Of a stretch of DNA of 64,000 nucleotides, positions 8,726-18,507 are shown piece after piece. Where the stretch lies: NCBI RefSeq assembly GCF_014495845.1, contig NZ_CP061080.1:4454001-4518000 (forward strand), read 5' to 3'. Made by a program: the position numbers and the translations under genes. Below the pieces are notes generated by a model that saw only the letters and a program-made list of their open reading frames with translations, was not told the origin of the DNA and ran no database searches. Position 1 is the stretch's first letter; the number at the start of each line of letters is the position of its first letter. The DNA comes from Aquibium microcysteis (GTDB lineage: Bacteria; Pseudomonadota; Alphaproteobacteria; Rhizobiales; Rhizobiaceae).

Positions 8726-9964
8726 ATGGCGCGCGCCTTCCTCTTCGTCCTTGATTCCTTCGGCATCGGCGGAGCGCCGGATGCGGCGCGGTTCGACGAC
8801 GAGGGCTCCGACACGTTCGGCCATATCGCCGCCGCCGCCGCCGCCGGCGCGGCCGATCGCGACGGCCTCCGGTCCGGGCCGCTGAAGCTGCCGAACATGA
8901 TGGCGCTCGGGCTCGGCGAGGCGGCCCTGCTCGCCACCGGCACGTGGCCGGCCGGCATGGAACGCCCGAAGCCGGCCGGCGTCCATGCGGCGGCGCAGGA
9001 GGTTTCGAGCGGCAAGGACACGCCCTCGGGACATTGGGAGATCGCCGGCGTACCGGTTCCTTTCGACTGGGGATATTTTCCAGACACGGTGCCGGCCTTT
9101 CCGCCGGACCTGACGGAGGCGATCGTCCGGGAAGCCGGCCTGCCGGGCATCCTGGGCGACTGCCACGCCTCGGGAACGGAGATCATCGCGAGGCTCGGCG
9201 AAGAGCATGTCCGGACCGGAAAGCCGATCTGCTACACCTCGGCCGACTCGGTCTTCCAGATCGCCGCCCACGAGACGCATTTCGGGCTGGAGCGGCTCTA
9301 TGCGCTCTGCGCGGTGGTGCGCCGCCTCGTCGATCCGCTCAACATCGGCCGGGTGATCGCGCGCCCCTTCGTCGGCGACAACGCGGAAGACTTCGTGCGC
9401 ACCGCCAACCGCCGGGACTACGCGGTGCCGCCGGCCGAGCCGACGCTGCTCGACCGCACCCTCGCGGCGGGCCGCAAGGTCATCGCGGTGGGCAAGATCG
9501 GCGACATCTTCGCCCATCAGGGCGTGAGCGAGGTGCGCAAGGCCCCCGACAACATGGCGATGTTCGACGCCGCGCTGGGTGCCATGGCCGATGCCCGCGA
9601 CGGGGACCTGGTCTTCGCCAATTTCGTCGACTTCGATTCCAGTTTCGGCCATCGCCGCGACGTCGCCGGCTACGCCGCGGCGCTCGAGGCGTTCGACCGG
9701 CGCCTGCCGGAAGTTCTGGAACGGCTTCGGCCCGGCGATCTCCTCGTCCTGACCGCCGACCATGGCTGCGACCCCACCTGGCGCGGCACCGAACACACCC
9801 GCGAGCGCGTGCCCGTTCTGGCGACGGGACCCGGCATGGCCGCAGGCTCGGCCGGCATCCGGGAAACCTTCGCGGATATCGGCGAGGCGGTGGCCGCGCA
9901 TCTGGGCCTGCCGCCCGGCCCGCATGGCCGCTCCTTCCTGGCGGATCGCATCGACCATGCCTGA
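8726..9964 (+). CDS. deoB: Phosphopentomutase
   Basis: 412 residues. It interconverts (deoxy)ribose-1-phosphate and (deoxy)ribose-5-phosphate in nucleoside breakdown. It has alkaline-phosphatase-superfamily motifs: DSFGIGG at the N-terminus, the [10 protein letters not shown] signature and the metal-binding [18 protein letters not shown] near the C-terminus. The start at 8726 gives the family N-terminus ([13 protein letters not shown]); the frame is open upstream but is not needed. The stop overlaps mutM by eight bases. Confidence 0.95.
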   Translation: MARAFLFVLDSFGIGGAPDAARFDDEGSDTFGHIAAAAAAGAADRDGLRSGPLKLPNMMALGLGEAALLATGTWPAGMERPKPAGVHAAAQEVSSGKDTPSGHWEIAGVPVPFDWGYFPDTVPAFPPDLTEAIVREAGLPGILGDCHASGTEIIARLGEEHVRTGKPICYTSADSVFQIAAHETHFGLERLYALCAVVRRLVDPLNIGRVIARPFVGDNAEDFVRTANRRDYAVPPAEPTLLDRTLAAGRKVIAVGKIGDIFAHQGVSEVRKAPDNMAMFDAALGAMADARDGDLVFANFVDFDSSFGHRRDVAGYAAALEAFDRRLPEVLERLRPGDLLVLTADHGCDPTWRGTEHTRERVPVLATGPGMAAGSAGIRETFADIGEAVAAHLGLPPGPHGRSFLADRIDHA

Positions 9965-10850
9965 GCTTCCCGAGGTCGAGACCGTCCGCCGCGGCCTGTC
10001 CGGCACCATGGAAGGGGCGCGCATCGTCTCGGTCGACCAGCGCCGGCCGGACCTGCGCTTTCCTTTCCCCGCCGATTTCGCGGCGCGGCTGACCGGCCGG
10101 CGGATCGAGGCCCTGTCCCGCCGCGCGAAATACCTCGTCGCGCATCTCGACGACGGGCTGGCGCTGATCAGCCATCTCGGCATGTCGGGCTCGTGGCGCA
10201 TCGAACGCGGCTCGGAGACGGCCACGCCGGGGGTCTTCCACCACGAGCGTTCCAAGCTCGCCGCCCACGACCACGCCGTCTTCCACCTCGAGAGCCCGAC
10301 CGGCGAGACGAGCCGCGCCGTCTTCAACGATCCGCGCCGCTTCGGCTTCATGCTGTTCGCCGAGCCGGGTGCGCTGGCCGAGCATCCCGCGCTGGCGGGC
10401 CTCGGCTTCGAGCCGACGGGCAACGAACTCTCCGGCGACCTGCTGGCCGACCTGTTTCGGGACAAGCGAACACCGCTCAAGGCCGCGCTGCTCGACCAGC
10501 GGCTGATCGCGGGGCTCGGCAACATCTATGTCTGCGAGGCGCTGTGGCGCGCCGGCCTGTCGCCGCGCCGCGCCGCGGGCACGCTCGCCACTTCGACGGG
10601 CCGGCCGACGAAATCGGCAGAAACTCTCGCCACGGCGATCCGCGACGTCATCGCCGACGCGATCGCGGCCGGTGGCTCGTCGCTGCGCGACTATGTCCAG
10701 GCCGACGGCTCGCTCGGCTATTTCCAGCACACCTTCGCCGTGTACGACCGCGAGGGGGAAACCTGCCGCACGCCGGGCTGCAAAGGGGTCGTGCACCGCA
10801 TGGTGCAGTCCGGCCGCTCCACTTTCTATTGCCCCGCCTGCCAGCGTTAG
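9957..10850 (+). CDS. mutM: Formamidopyrimidine-DNA glycosylase
   Basis: 297 residues. [14 protein letters not shown] places the catalytic Pro2 and Glu3 at the N-terminus, followed by an H2TH region and a C-terminal zinc finger (Cys-x4-Cys ... Cys-x2-Cys ending CPACQR). It excises oxidised purines such as 8-oxoG and Fapy in base excision repair. The ATG at 9957 is fixed by the invariant Pro2, despite an open frame further up. It overlaps deoB by eight bases; a standard enoyl-CoA hydratase follows, as in many rhizobia. Confidence 0.97.
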   Translation: MPELPEVETVRRGLSGTMEGARIVSVDQRRPDLRFPFPADFAARLTGRRIEALSRRAKYLVAHLDDGLALISHLGMSGSWRIERGSETATPGVFHHERSKLAAHDHAVFHLESPTGETSRAVFNDPRRFGFMLFAEPGALAEHPALAGLGFEPTGNELSGDLLADLFRDKRTPLKAALLDQRLIAGLGNIYVCEALWRAGLSPRRAAGTLATSTGRPTKSAETLATAIRDVIADAIAAGGSSLRDYVQADGSLGYFQHTFAVYDREGETCRTPGCKGVVHRMVQSGRSTFYCPACQR

Positions 10851-10885
10851 CTAATCCGGAGCGGACACAGCTCCGGAGGACGTCC

Positions 10886-11659
10886 ATGGCCTACGAAACG
10901 ATCATCGTCGAAAACCGCTCGCGCGTCGGGCTGATCACGCTCAACCGCCCGAAGGCGCTCAACGCGCTGAACACGACGGTGATGGCCGAGATGGTCGCCG
11001 CGCTGAAGGTCTTCCAGCAGGATGCCGGCATCGGCGCGATCGTCGTCACCGGTTCGGAAAAGGCCTTCGCGGCGGGCGCCGACATCAAGCAGATGCAGTC
11101 GATGGACTACATCGACGCCTTCATGAGCGATTTCTTCGGCGGCTGGGAAGAGATGACCCGCGTGCGCAAGCCCATCATCGCCGCGGTCGCCGGCTATGCG
11201 CTCGGCGGCGGCTGCGAACTGGCCATGATGTGCGACTTCATCATCGCGGCCGACAACGCCAAGTTCGGCCAGCCCGAGATCACGCTCGGCGTCATGCCCG
11301 GCATGGGCGGCTCGCAGCGCCTGACCCGCTTCGTGGGCAAGTCGAAGGCCATGGACATGTGCCTGACCGGGCGCATGATGGACGCGGCCGAGGCCGAGCG
11401 CTGCGGCCTCGTCTCGCGCGTCGTGCCGGTCGCCGACCTGATGGAGGAGACGCTGAAGGCTGCGGCCAAGATCGCCTCCTTCTCGCTGCCCGCCGTCATG
11501 ATGGTCAAGGACGCCGTCAACCGCTCCTACGAGACCACGCTTGCCGAAGGCCTGCTCTACGAGCGCCGCATGTTCCACTCGCTCTTCGCCTTCGACGACC
11601 AGACCGAGGGCATGACCGCCTTCGTGGAAAAGCGCAGCCCCAACTTCCGCCACCGCTGA
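10886..11659 (+). CDS. Enoyl-CoA hydratase (crotonase family)
   Basis: 257 residues with the full crotonase signature: an oxyanion segment [20 protein letters not shown] with the first catalytic Glu and [12 protein letters not shown] with the second. It hydrates 2-enoyl-CoA in beta-oxidation. A CCGGAGGA ribosome site supports the ATG at 10886. It sits 35 bases behind mutM, the usual rhizobial pairing; rpsT and dnaA, which often follow there, are not found here. Confidence 0.93.
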   Translation: MAYETIIVENRSRVGLITLNRPKALNALNTTVMAEMVAALKVFQQDAGIGAIVVTGSEKAFAAGADIKQMQSMDYIDAFMSDFFGGWEEMTRVRKPIIAAVAGYALGGGCELAMMCDFIIAADNAKFGQPEITLGVMPGMGGSQRLTRFVGKSKAMDMCLTGRMMDAAEAERCGLVSRVVPVADLMEETLKAAAKIASFSLPAVMMVKDAVNRSYETTLAEGLLYERRMFHSLFAFDDQTEGMTAFVEKRSPNFRHR

Positions 11660-11718
11660 TCGATGACGGCAGGTCTCGCCGTCTGCGGTCGATCCGTGAC
11701 GGAAACATGAAAGACGGC

Positions 11719-11747
11719 TTGGCAGGGCCGCCGATATCGACTAGATG
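11719..11747 (+). promoter_or_regulatory. Possible promoter of tRNA-Ser
   Basis: TTGGCA and TAGATG are spaced 17 bases apart about 40 bases before the tRNA, consistent with a sigma70-type promoter. This is a motif match only. Confidence 0.4.
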
Positions 11748-11785
11748 AGCCGCGCGTCCCCGTCGTGCTGCGGCGGGGACCGCAT

Positions 11786-11875
11786 GGACAGGTGGCCGAG
11801 TGGTTGAAGGCGCACGCCTGGAACGCGTGTATACGGGAAACCGTATCGAGGGTTCGAATCCCTCTCTGTCCGCCA
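11786..11875 (+). tRNA. tRNA-Ser (anticodon GGA)
   Basis: A class II tRNA. The 7-bp acceptor stem GGACAGG/TCTGTCC carries one G-T pair; discriminator G and an encoded CCA follow. The anticodon stem CACGC/GCGTG holds the loop CTGGAAC with anticodon GGA at 11820-11822. A long variable arm (TACGG/CCGTA) is typical of serine tRNAs. The T arm has GGTTCGAATCC. It reads UCC and UCU codons. Confidence 0.97.
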
Positions 11876-11998
11876 CCATTTCCCGACACCCTGTCTCCGT
11901 TCGATTTCGAAGCCTGTGGCCGGTTCCGGGACCTTAGGCGAGCGGGTTCCGGCGTCGGATTTGCCCGGTGCCCTCACACGACGTCAGTAAATCTCTGG

Positions 11999-12029
11999 AA
12001 ACCCAGCCGGTCGGTTCGGCGGGTTTTTT
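11999..12029 (+). terminator. Terminator downstream of tRNA-Ser
   Basis: AAACCC(A)GCCG pairs with CGGCGGGTTT around a 7-base loop, with one bulged A, and is followed by further T residues. It lies between the tRNA and the convergent gene ending at 12137. Confidence 0.6.
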
Positions 12030-12136
12030 CACCGTCGGTTCGTGACCGATGCTTCCAGCACCGGCGGCGTTCGGCTCCGGCCGCATGGCGAGACATCCCT
12101 CGCAAGCACTCCGTCCCCGGGTTCCCGGACTGACTC

Positions 12137-14440
12137 TCAGAAGGCGAAGATGACGTCTGTCTTCTCGACCGTCGTCACGGGCTCGCCGCCCATTTCGTCC
12201 GGCGTGATCCGGAAGGTGATCGAGTAGAGCGACAGCCCGTCGCTCTTGATCATGCGGGTTTCGCCGCTCAGCAGGCCGAGGGCCGCCGGGGTCTGCAGCA
12301 GCGTGCTCCGGACCAGCCAGCTTCCGTCCTCCTGGCGGACCGCCTCGTGCATCGTCTTTGCGTTCACCCCGCCGACCATCATGTTGCCCTCGCCGAAGGC
12401 GGTGCTGTTGCCGGTGCCGACGAGCGTGTTCAGGGCTTCCTGGTTCATGCAGCGCCCGATGGCCCTCGACATATTCGGGTCGGTCATCGCGAAGGCCTCG
12501 GTAAAGCTCTGCAGGCGCGTCTCCGGCGTATTGCCTTCGATCACCAAGCCGTTCACCCGATAGTCCGCGCGGTTGAGATCGGCGAGGGTCTGATCCGGCA
12601 GCCAACTCCCCTCCTTCACCTTGAGCGTGGTGACGGAGTCGAGAACGATGCCTCCCACCTTGTCCTTCAGGCTGTCGGCGCGGAAGTCCTTCTGGACCAA
12701 CCTGCCGTTCGGCGAGCCGGAAAGGACGCCGCGGTCGTCGATCTTCTCGGGTGCGGAGTTCAGGATCGCGATGGCGAGATCGCCGCGCAGGTCCGACAGG
12801 CCCCTTCCGCCGCCGGAGCCGAGGTCGTTCGACGTCCGTAGTGCGGTTTCGGGATCCTGACCGGATCGCTCGGCCACCGCCTGCACCATCAGCGTGAAGA
12901 TCGTCGGCATCGCTCCGCCGACGACCATGTCGCTTGACCTCGACATGCCAGCGATCAGCCCCTTCGCCTCGTCGCCCGTCAGCCGCGTCAGCAGATCGCT
13001 CGCTTCCTCCGGTGTCAGGCCCGCTGCGGCGAAGCGTGAAAACTCCAACATGAGTTGGTTCACCATCTCCCCGCCCAGCAGGCTGCCCGCTTCCTGCATG
13101 GTCTCGCCGCCATGGAACCTCATCCTCTCGATGCCGTCCTCTACGGATTTCAGCACGGTGCGGAAGCTGTCGAGCACCGCCTGCGGTGAGCCGCTCATCG
13201 TGAAGTCCGAGACTTTCTGAAGTGTGGAGGCGATCAGATCGCCGACCGTTCGGTACTCCCCGACCTGGACTCCATCGATGCGCCGGGTCTCGGCCACGTG
13301 AATCAGGACCTCGGCTTGATCCCTAGTGATGACATCGCTGGGCCGGCTAAGCCCTTCGAGCGCCTTCATGTGCTCCTCGACGGCGGCGTTGACGTAGAGC
13401 GAAAGCCGTTTGTCCAGCGCCTCGCAGACCGAGCCGAGATCGGGATCGCAACCGAACTCGTGAGGCATCGCGTGGATCACCGAGACGAGCGATTCGATCA
13501 TGCTGCCCGTGATCGATTTCAGGACGGCCTGGCTCGGCGCGGGTAGGTCGTGCATCTTGACGAGGTCCGAGACGATCTTCCCGAGCATGGATTCCGGGTT
13601 TCTCCTGTCGAGATGCCGCTCCAGCCGGTCGACGATCACCAACTCTCGGGCATACGCCTTGACCTCGTCCTCCGAGCCGCGTTCGCCGACGCGCGACAGG
13701 ATGTCGTCCATCGTCTCGTCGGTCATGCCGGTAACGGTGGCGAGGTCTTCCTTTAGTTCGGCGAGAAAGCGCAGTGCGTCGCGTGCGGCGAATTCGATCG
13801 TCCGGTTGTCGATCGTTCCCTTGCCGTAGTCCGCGTTCTCGCTGATCGCGAGCCGCACCAGAGATGCGACGAGCTTGGAGGCGCCGGGACCGAGCGCCTC
13901 GCTCCAGCCGCCGCCATCGCGCCCCAGTTCGAAGCCCATGTCGAGATAGACGCCGTTCATGTCGGTCTCGTTCGGCAGCCGCTGGCCGCCCGCGAGCGGG
14001 CTTTCGAGGAAGCGGGTCACGGCGATGTTCGTCTGCGCCTTGAAATGTTTCTCCGTCCGCTCGGCATTGCCAAGGATCGTGGCGACGGTGCGCTGGCTGA
14101 GCGGGGCGCCCTCCAGCGGGCGCAGATCGCGCATCGCCATGTCGGCGACGTGCTCGCCGAACCGGGTCTGGAGATCGCGGACGAAGCCCGACAGGATCTG
14201 GCGGTTGCTGATCCGGTAGTTCTCGAGCTTGATCGGGTATTCGGCGACCGTCCGCCGCGCATCCTGCAGTGAACCGATCCGGCCGAGCAGCGGAACGTTC
14301 GACAGCGCGGCCTTGAACTTCGTCCAGCCGGATGGCGCCTCGAGCGGCTCGCGCAGCACGATCCGCCCCTTTTCCGTCTGCCCCAGCACACTGTTCTGCA
14401 GCGGCTGCTGCGCGATCGTCGTATAGTCTCCGATGGCCAT
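12137..14440 (-). CDS. Large protein of unknown function, candidate type III secretion substrate
   Basis: 767 residues, and I recognise no named family. There is no signal peptide and no clear membrane segment; the composition is soluble, largely helical and rich in Asp and Glu. The first 60 residues contain WTKFKAALSNVPLLGRIGS, a possible chaperone-binding region. The main clue is context: the gene starts 24 bases behind a CesT-type type III chaperone on the same strand, the classic chaperone-then-substrate order. No catalytic motif of a known effector family was found. The call of secreted substrate is inference from the neighbour. Confidence 0.5.
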   Translation of the reverse strand: MAIGDYTTIAQQPLQNSVLGQTEKGRIVLREPLEAPSGWTKFKAALSNVPLLGRIGSLQDARRTVAEYPIKLENYRISNRQILSGFVRDLQTRFGEHVADMAMRDLRPLEGAPLSQRTVATILGNAERTEKHFKAQTNIAVTRFLESPLAGGQRLPNETDMNGVYLDMGFELGRDGGGWSEALGPGASKLVASLVRLAISENADYGKGTIDNRTIEFAARDALRFLAELKEDLATVTGMTDETMDDILSRVGERGSEDEVKAYARELVIVDRLERHLDRRNPESMLGKIVSDLVKMHDLPAPSQAVLKSITGSMIESLVSVIHAMPHEFGCDPDLGSVCEALDKRLSLYVNAAVEEHMKALEGLSRPSDVITRDQAEVLIHVAETRRIDGVQVGEYRTVGDLIASTLQKVSDFTMSGSPQAVLDSFRTVLKSVEDGIERMRFHGGETMQEAGSLLGGEMVNQLMLEFSRFAAAGLTPEEASDLLTRLTGDEAKGLIAGMSRSSDMVVGGAMPTIFTLMVQAVAERSGQDPETALRTSNDLGSGGGRGLSDLRGDLAIAILNSAPEKIDDRGVLSGSPNGRLVQKDFRADSLKDKVGGIVLDSVTTLKVKEGSWLPDQTLADLNRADYRVNGLVIEGNTPETRLQSFTEAFAMTDPNMSRAIGRCMNQEALNTLVGTGNSTAFGEGNMMVGGVNAKTMHEAVRQEDGSWLVRSTLLQTPAALGLLSGETRMIKSDGLSLYSITFRITPDEMGGEPVTTVEKTDVIFAF

Positions 14441-14464
14441 GGCCGTGATTCCCTGGAATGATGG

Positions 14465-14941
14465 TCAGAGACGGATGGTGATCGTGTCGGCGTCGGCGAG
14501 CGGCACCGATGCGTCCGGAGCGGCGCCCTCCGCCGCCATGGCGGCGAGCCGGCCGCCCCAGCGCTCGGCCTGGTTGACCACGTTCTCCAGCACGGCCTCG
14601 ATGCGACGCGCGTCGAGATCGGCGACCGGATGGGCATAGAGCAGGATGATCCCGCCCGTGCCTTCCTCCAGGCAGAGCGTGGCGCCGCGGGTGCGGTGCC
14701 AGAACAGGTTCGCCGCCATCAGCTCGCGCAGCGCGGCTTCCGCCCCGGCGGCAGGCAGTTCCCCGAGATAGGACGAGAACACCAGCCGGCCGGCGGCGGC
14801 GTCGTATTCCAGATTGACGATCAGCTCGCCGTCGAAGACGAGCACCGTGCTGTCGGTGGCCGCGTCGAGGGTGAGTTCCCCCAGCCCCATCGCCGCGCCG
14901 AGCTCCGCCACCAGCCGCTCCGCCCTCACCCGGTCGTTCAT
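14465..14941 (-). CDS. CesT/Tir-family type III secretion chaperone
   Basis: 158 residues and acidic. The layout is that of class I type III chaperones: an N-terminal helix, strands (STVLVFDGELIVNLEYD), the segment LRELMAANLFWHRTRGATL, which is the CesT family hallmark, then a strand pair GGIILLYAHPV and a C-terminal helix with NQAERW. Such proteins dimerise in the cytoplasm and hold one or a few effectors for export. It is the first gene of a two-gene unit with the 767-residue protein. No secretion apparatus gene is in the window. Confidence 0.8.
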   Translation of the reverse strand: MNDRVRAERLVAELGAAMGLGELTLDAATDSTVLVFDGELIVNLEYDAAAGRLVFSSYLGELPAAGAEAALRELMAANLFWHRTRGATLCLEEGTGGIILLYAHPVADLDARRIEAVLENVVNQAERWGGRLAAMAAEGAAPDASVPLADADTITIRL

Positions 14942-15148
14942 GTCGCGATCTCCTGCACCATCGTTTCCGCATTAAGCGATCCTCCGGCCCATCCGTCGAG
15001 TGTCGGCCGACACCGGCCCGCATCCTCCAGTGCGAGCGATGCCGGGCCCGATGCCGGAACCGGAAGGGAGGCTGGTGGTTCTTCTGCCTCGGCCGCCGCG
15101 GCCGGGCTGTCGCCTGGGCTCTCCTTGCCGGCGAATCGCGAGGTGAGC

Positions 15149-18100
15149 ATGCCAGAACGTCCCTTGGTGGGAGCGACCGCCATCCTGCTCCTCGAACGAG
15201 CACGGGAAGGTGGAGGTTCGCTGATTCACGTCGCCGCGAGCGAGGGGCGGGCACGCGGCATCGCGCGGTTCCTGGCCGCTCTCTCGTCTGACCACGACGT
15301 GGCGGTCCTGCCATCCTGGGACTGTCTGCCCTACGACCGCGCGCTTCCCTCGCCCGAGGTGACGGGACAGCGCATGGCGGTCCTCGACCGCTTGTCGAGC
15401 GGCGGGTTGCGCCGCTTCATCGTGGTGACCACGCCGGATGCACTGTTGCAGCGGGTTCCTCCGCCACGGTCCGTCACGAGCGTGGATCTGCGTCGCGGGG
15501 AGGATATCGATCTCGACCATCTGCGCGCCTTCTGCCGATCCGGCGGCTATGTCGAGGACGAGCGGGTGGATGAACCCGGCGAGGTGGCGTTCCGGGGAGG
15601 GGTCGTCGACATCTTCCCGGCCGGCAGGCTGACCCCCTGTCGAGTCGAGATCCGGGACGGCCGGATCACGTCGATCAGACCCTACGATCCCGTCACGCAG
15701 CGCACGAACGGCGGGGCGGAGAGCCTCCGCCTCGTGCCGTCATCGGAGCTGCGTGAGTGCGACGGAAGCGACGCAGGAACCGGCCTGGATCATGCCGAGA
15801 CGGAGGGTCTCTCCTCGCTCTTCGACTACATCGGGGATGCGACCATCACGTCGGAACCCGGCGCGGAGGATCGGCGCGAGGCAATGAGCACGCAGATCCG
15901 GGAGGCATACGAAGACCGCAGGAAGATGGCTGCGGCGCCGCCGCCGCCCGAACGGCTCTATGTCGGGGAGAACGAATGGAAGGAGCGGATGATCGCCCGG
16001 GCCGAGCTTCTCCAGAGCGACAGCCGTTTCCGACCCGCCCCGGAATTCGCGTTGGAAGCCCTCCCGGCTGCGTCCTTTGCGGCGTTCCTGCGCCGCCAGG
16101 CTCTGGAGAACGACAGGGTCCTGCTGGTCGCCCCGGACGAGGACGACCTGTCGCGGCTTGCGCGCTGGGCAGCCCGGTCGGTTGGCCGGCAACCTTCTCC
16201 GGCCCTGGCGTGGAACGAGGTGCTCCAGGGCCACGCAGGATCGGTCGCCACCATGCACGCGGAGCTGCGGCAGGGTTTCCTCGACCGCGAGCACGGGATC
16301 GCGGTGGTCACGAGCCACGACGTGTTCGGAAGCCGGGCCGGTACCGGCCCGGTTGCGGCAGGCTCCGGGGCCTTGTGGGAGAGCGAACTCCTGGAACTGC
16401 ATCCGGGTGACCTCGTGGTTCATCTCGATCACGGCATGGCGATCCTCCAGGGGCTGGAGCCGATCGCGGCGGCGGACGAGGACGGCGAGGCGATCCGCCT
16501 CGAATATGCGGATGGCGCCAAGCTGATGGTTCCGGTGGACGAAGCCGACCGGATCTGGCGCTACGGATCGGACGAAGCATCGGTCAGCCTGGACAGGCTC
16601 CATGCCGACGCCTGGACGAAGCGCAGGGCGCGGCTGAAGTCCGCTCTCGAGGAGACGGCGGAGAAGATCGTGGTCAGCCGGACGACGCGACTGGCGCAGG
16701 AGGCGCCGAGATGCGTGCCTCCGCCGCGCGACTACGAGCGCTTCGTCGCACGCTTTCCCTTCGCCGAGACGCCGGACCAGTCCCGTGCCATCCGGGCCGT
16801 CCTCGAGGATCTCTCCTCGGGCCGGCCCATGGATCGCCTCGTGCTCGGTGACGTCGGCTTCGGCAAGACGGAAGTCGCCCTGCGCGCGGCCGCAGCGACC
16901 GCCTTCAGCGGGAGGCAGGTCGCCTTCGCGGTTCCGACGACCGTGCTCGCGCGGCAGCATTTCGAGACGCTCAGCCGCCGCTTCGCGCCGTTCGGTCTGC
17001 GCGTGGGTCATCTGTCGCGTCTCGTCTCCAAGAAGGAAACCGATGCGGTGAAGGCCGGCCTCGCCGACGGAGGCATCCGCATCGTCGTCGGCACGCATGC
17101 CCTGGTGGGCAAGGGAATAGCATTCGCCGAGCTGGGCCTCCTGGTGGTGGACGAGGAGCAGCGCTTCGGCGCCGCGCACAAGAAGAAGCTTGGCGCACTC
17201 GCAGCGGGAATCCATCGCCTTTCCCTGACCGCCACGCCGATACCGCGGTCGCTGCAGGGAGCACTCGCGGGCCTGCAGGAAATCAGCCCGATCCGCACGC
17301 CTCCTTCGCGGCGCCGGCCGGTCCGCACGCTGTCGTCGGCTTACGATCCGGTGACGGTCTGCGACGCCCTGCACCGGGAGAAAAGACGCGGCGGTCAGAG
17401 CTTCTTCGTGGTTCCGCGCATCCAGGACATCGGGCCGATCGTGGGGGAACTGCAAAGGCTTGCGCCCGATCTCGACGTCCGGATCGCGCATGGCGAGCTT
17501 CCTGCGAGAACGGTGGACGAAACCATGGTGGATTTCGCCGCTGGCCGCGGAGACGTGCTCCTTGCGACCAGCATCATCGAGAGCGGCCTCGACGTGCCCC
17601 GCGCGAACACGATGATCATTCACCGGGCGGATCTGTTCGGGATGGCGGAGCTGCACCAGCTGCGCGGCCGGGTGGGCCGGGCGCATGTCCAGGCGCACTG
17701 CTATCTGACGACCGAGCCGGACCAGGAACTCTCCGAGGCCGTCATGCGGCGGCTGGGGACGCTCCAGGCTTACGACCGGCTGGGCGCGGGGATGGCGATC
17801 GCGCTGCGGGATCTCGATCAGCGGGGTGCGGGCGATCTCTCCGGAGACCGGCAGGCAGGACATGTGAAGCTGGTCGGGCTGCCGCTCTTTCAGGACTTCC
17901 TCGCACGTGCCGTGAGAGAAAGACGAGGAGAGCAGCCGCAGGAGCAGCGAACCGCGCTGCAACTCGAGCTTTCGCCGTTCATCCCGGCGGACTATGTTCC
18001 CGAGCCCGAGCTTCGCCTGACCCTCTACCACCGCATCGCGCACGCCCGCGAGGCCGGCGACGTGGCCCGCCTCGGCGCCGAGATCGCGGACCGGTTCGGC

Positions 18101-18370
18101 CCGCCGCCCGATCGCGTCCGTCATCTCCTGGCGATCGCGTCCATCCGAACCACGGCGGCGGCCCTGGGCGTCAGCCGGCTGGCGGCGGGTCCGCAGGCAA
18201 TCACCCTCCGCTTCCATCCGGACAGGGAGCCCGATCAGTCGCTCGCCGAGCTGATCCAGAACGACCCCGATCTCTCCTGGAGCGAAGGACGGCTTCTCTG
18301 CAGGCGGACGGCGGCCGATCCGATGGCGCGACTAGCCATCCTCGAAGAACTGCTCGACCAGATGTCATAG
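15149..18370 (+). CDS. Mfd-like helicase (second transcription-repair coupling factor type)
   Basis: 1073 residues from the ATG at 15149, chosen for its AGGTGAG site; the frame is open upstream through low-complexity sequence. It has an N-terminal UvrB-homology module (about 5-230), a CarD-like RNA-polymerase-interaction domain (VVHLDHGMA near 420), Walker A GDVGFGKTEVALR near 568, the DEEQRFG helicase motif near 667, motif VI QLRGRVGRA and a C-terminal TRCF domain (from about 950). It lacks an obvious N-terminal extension and is shorter than the usual 1150 or so. Probably an Mfd paralogue; the canonical mfd would be elsewhere. Confidence 0.85.
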   Translation: MPERPLVGATAILLLERAREGGGSLIHVAASEGRARGIARFLAALSSDHDVAVLPSWDCLPYDRALPSPEVTGQRMAVLDRLSSGGLRRFIVVTTPDALLQRVPPPRSVTSVDLRRGEDIDLDHLRAFCRSGGYVEDERVDEPGEVAFRGGVVDIFPAGRLTPCRVEIRDGRITSIRPYDPVTQRTNGGAESLRLVPSSELRECDGSDAGTGLDHAETEGLSSLFDYIGDATITSEPGAEDRREAMSTQIREAYEDRRKMAAAPPPPERLYVGENEWKERMIARAELLQSDSRFRPAPEFALEALPAASFAAFLRRQALENDRVLLVAPDEDDLSRLARWAARSVGRQPSPALAWNEVLQGHAGSVATMHAELRQGFLDREHGIAVVTSHDVFGSRAGTGPVAAGSGALWESELLELHPGDLVVHLDHGMAILQGLEPIAAADEDGEAIRLEYADGAKLMVPVDEADRIWRYGSDEASVSLDRLHADAWTKRRARLKSALEETAEKIVVSRTTRLAQEAPRCVPPPRDYERFVARFPFAETPDQSRAIRAVLEDLSSGRPMDRLVLGDVGFGKTEVALRAAAATAFSGRQVAFAVPTTVLARQHFETLSRRFAPFGLRVGHLSRLVSKKETDAVKAGLADGGIRIVVGTHALVGKGIAFAELGLLVVDEEQRFGAAHKKKLGALAAGIHRLSLTATPIPRSLQGALAGLQEISPIRTPPSRRRPVRTLSSAYDPVTVCDALHREKRRGGQSFFVVPRIQDIGPIVGELQRLAPDLDVRIAHGELPARTVDETMVDFAAGRGDVLLATSIIESGLDVPRANTMIIHRADLFGMAELHQLRGRVGRAHVQAHCYLTTEPDQELSEAVMRRLGTLQAYDRLGAGMAIALRDLDQRGAGDLSGDRQAGHVKLVGLPLFQDFLARAVRERRGEQPQEQRTALQLELSPFIPADYVPEPELRLTLYHRIAHAREAGDVARLGAEIADRFGPPPDRVRHLLAIASIRTTAAALGVSRLAAGPQAITLRFHPDREPDQSLAELIQNDPDLSWSEGRLLCRRTAADPMARLAILEELLDQMS

Positions 18371-18507
18371 AGCGTTCGGACAAGGGCGATCCTCGGGACA
18401 GGAGGCCTGCCGGGTCTAGGGGCGCCGGTATCCGGCGGTCCGCTCCCGCCCTCCGCGGTTGGTCGTCTTCGGCCGTCACAGCCAGCGAACCCGCGCAAGC
18501 CGATCGC

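Noticed and set aside
11517..11977. Several short open frames across tRNA-Ser
   Set aside because: They overlap the tRNA on both strands and show no ribosome site or family match.
15740..18217. An 825-codon minus-strand open frame
   Set aside because: It is antisense to the Mfd-like gene, where all helicase motifs are intact.
18425..18445. Dyad CGCCGG-TAT-CCGGCG between the Mfd-like gene and the SDR gene as a terminator
   Set aside because: The loop is only three bases and no T-run follows in either direction.
11850..18500. A duplicated tRNA-Ser 3' end as an attachment site
   Set aside because: By eye I found no second copy of TTCGAATCCCTCTCTGTCC in this block and no integrase gene, so no island boundary is claimed.
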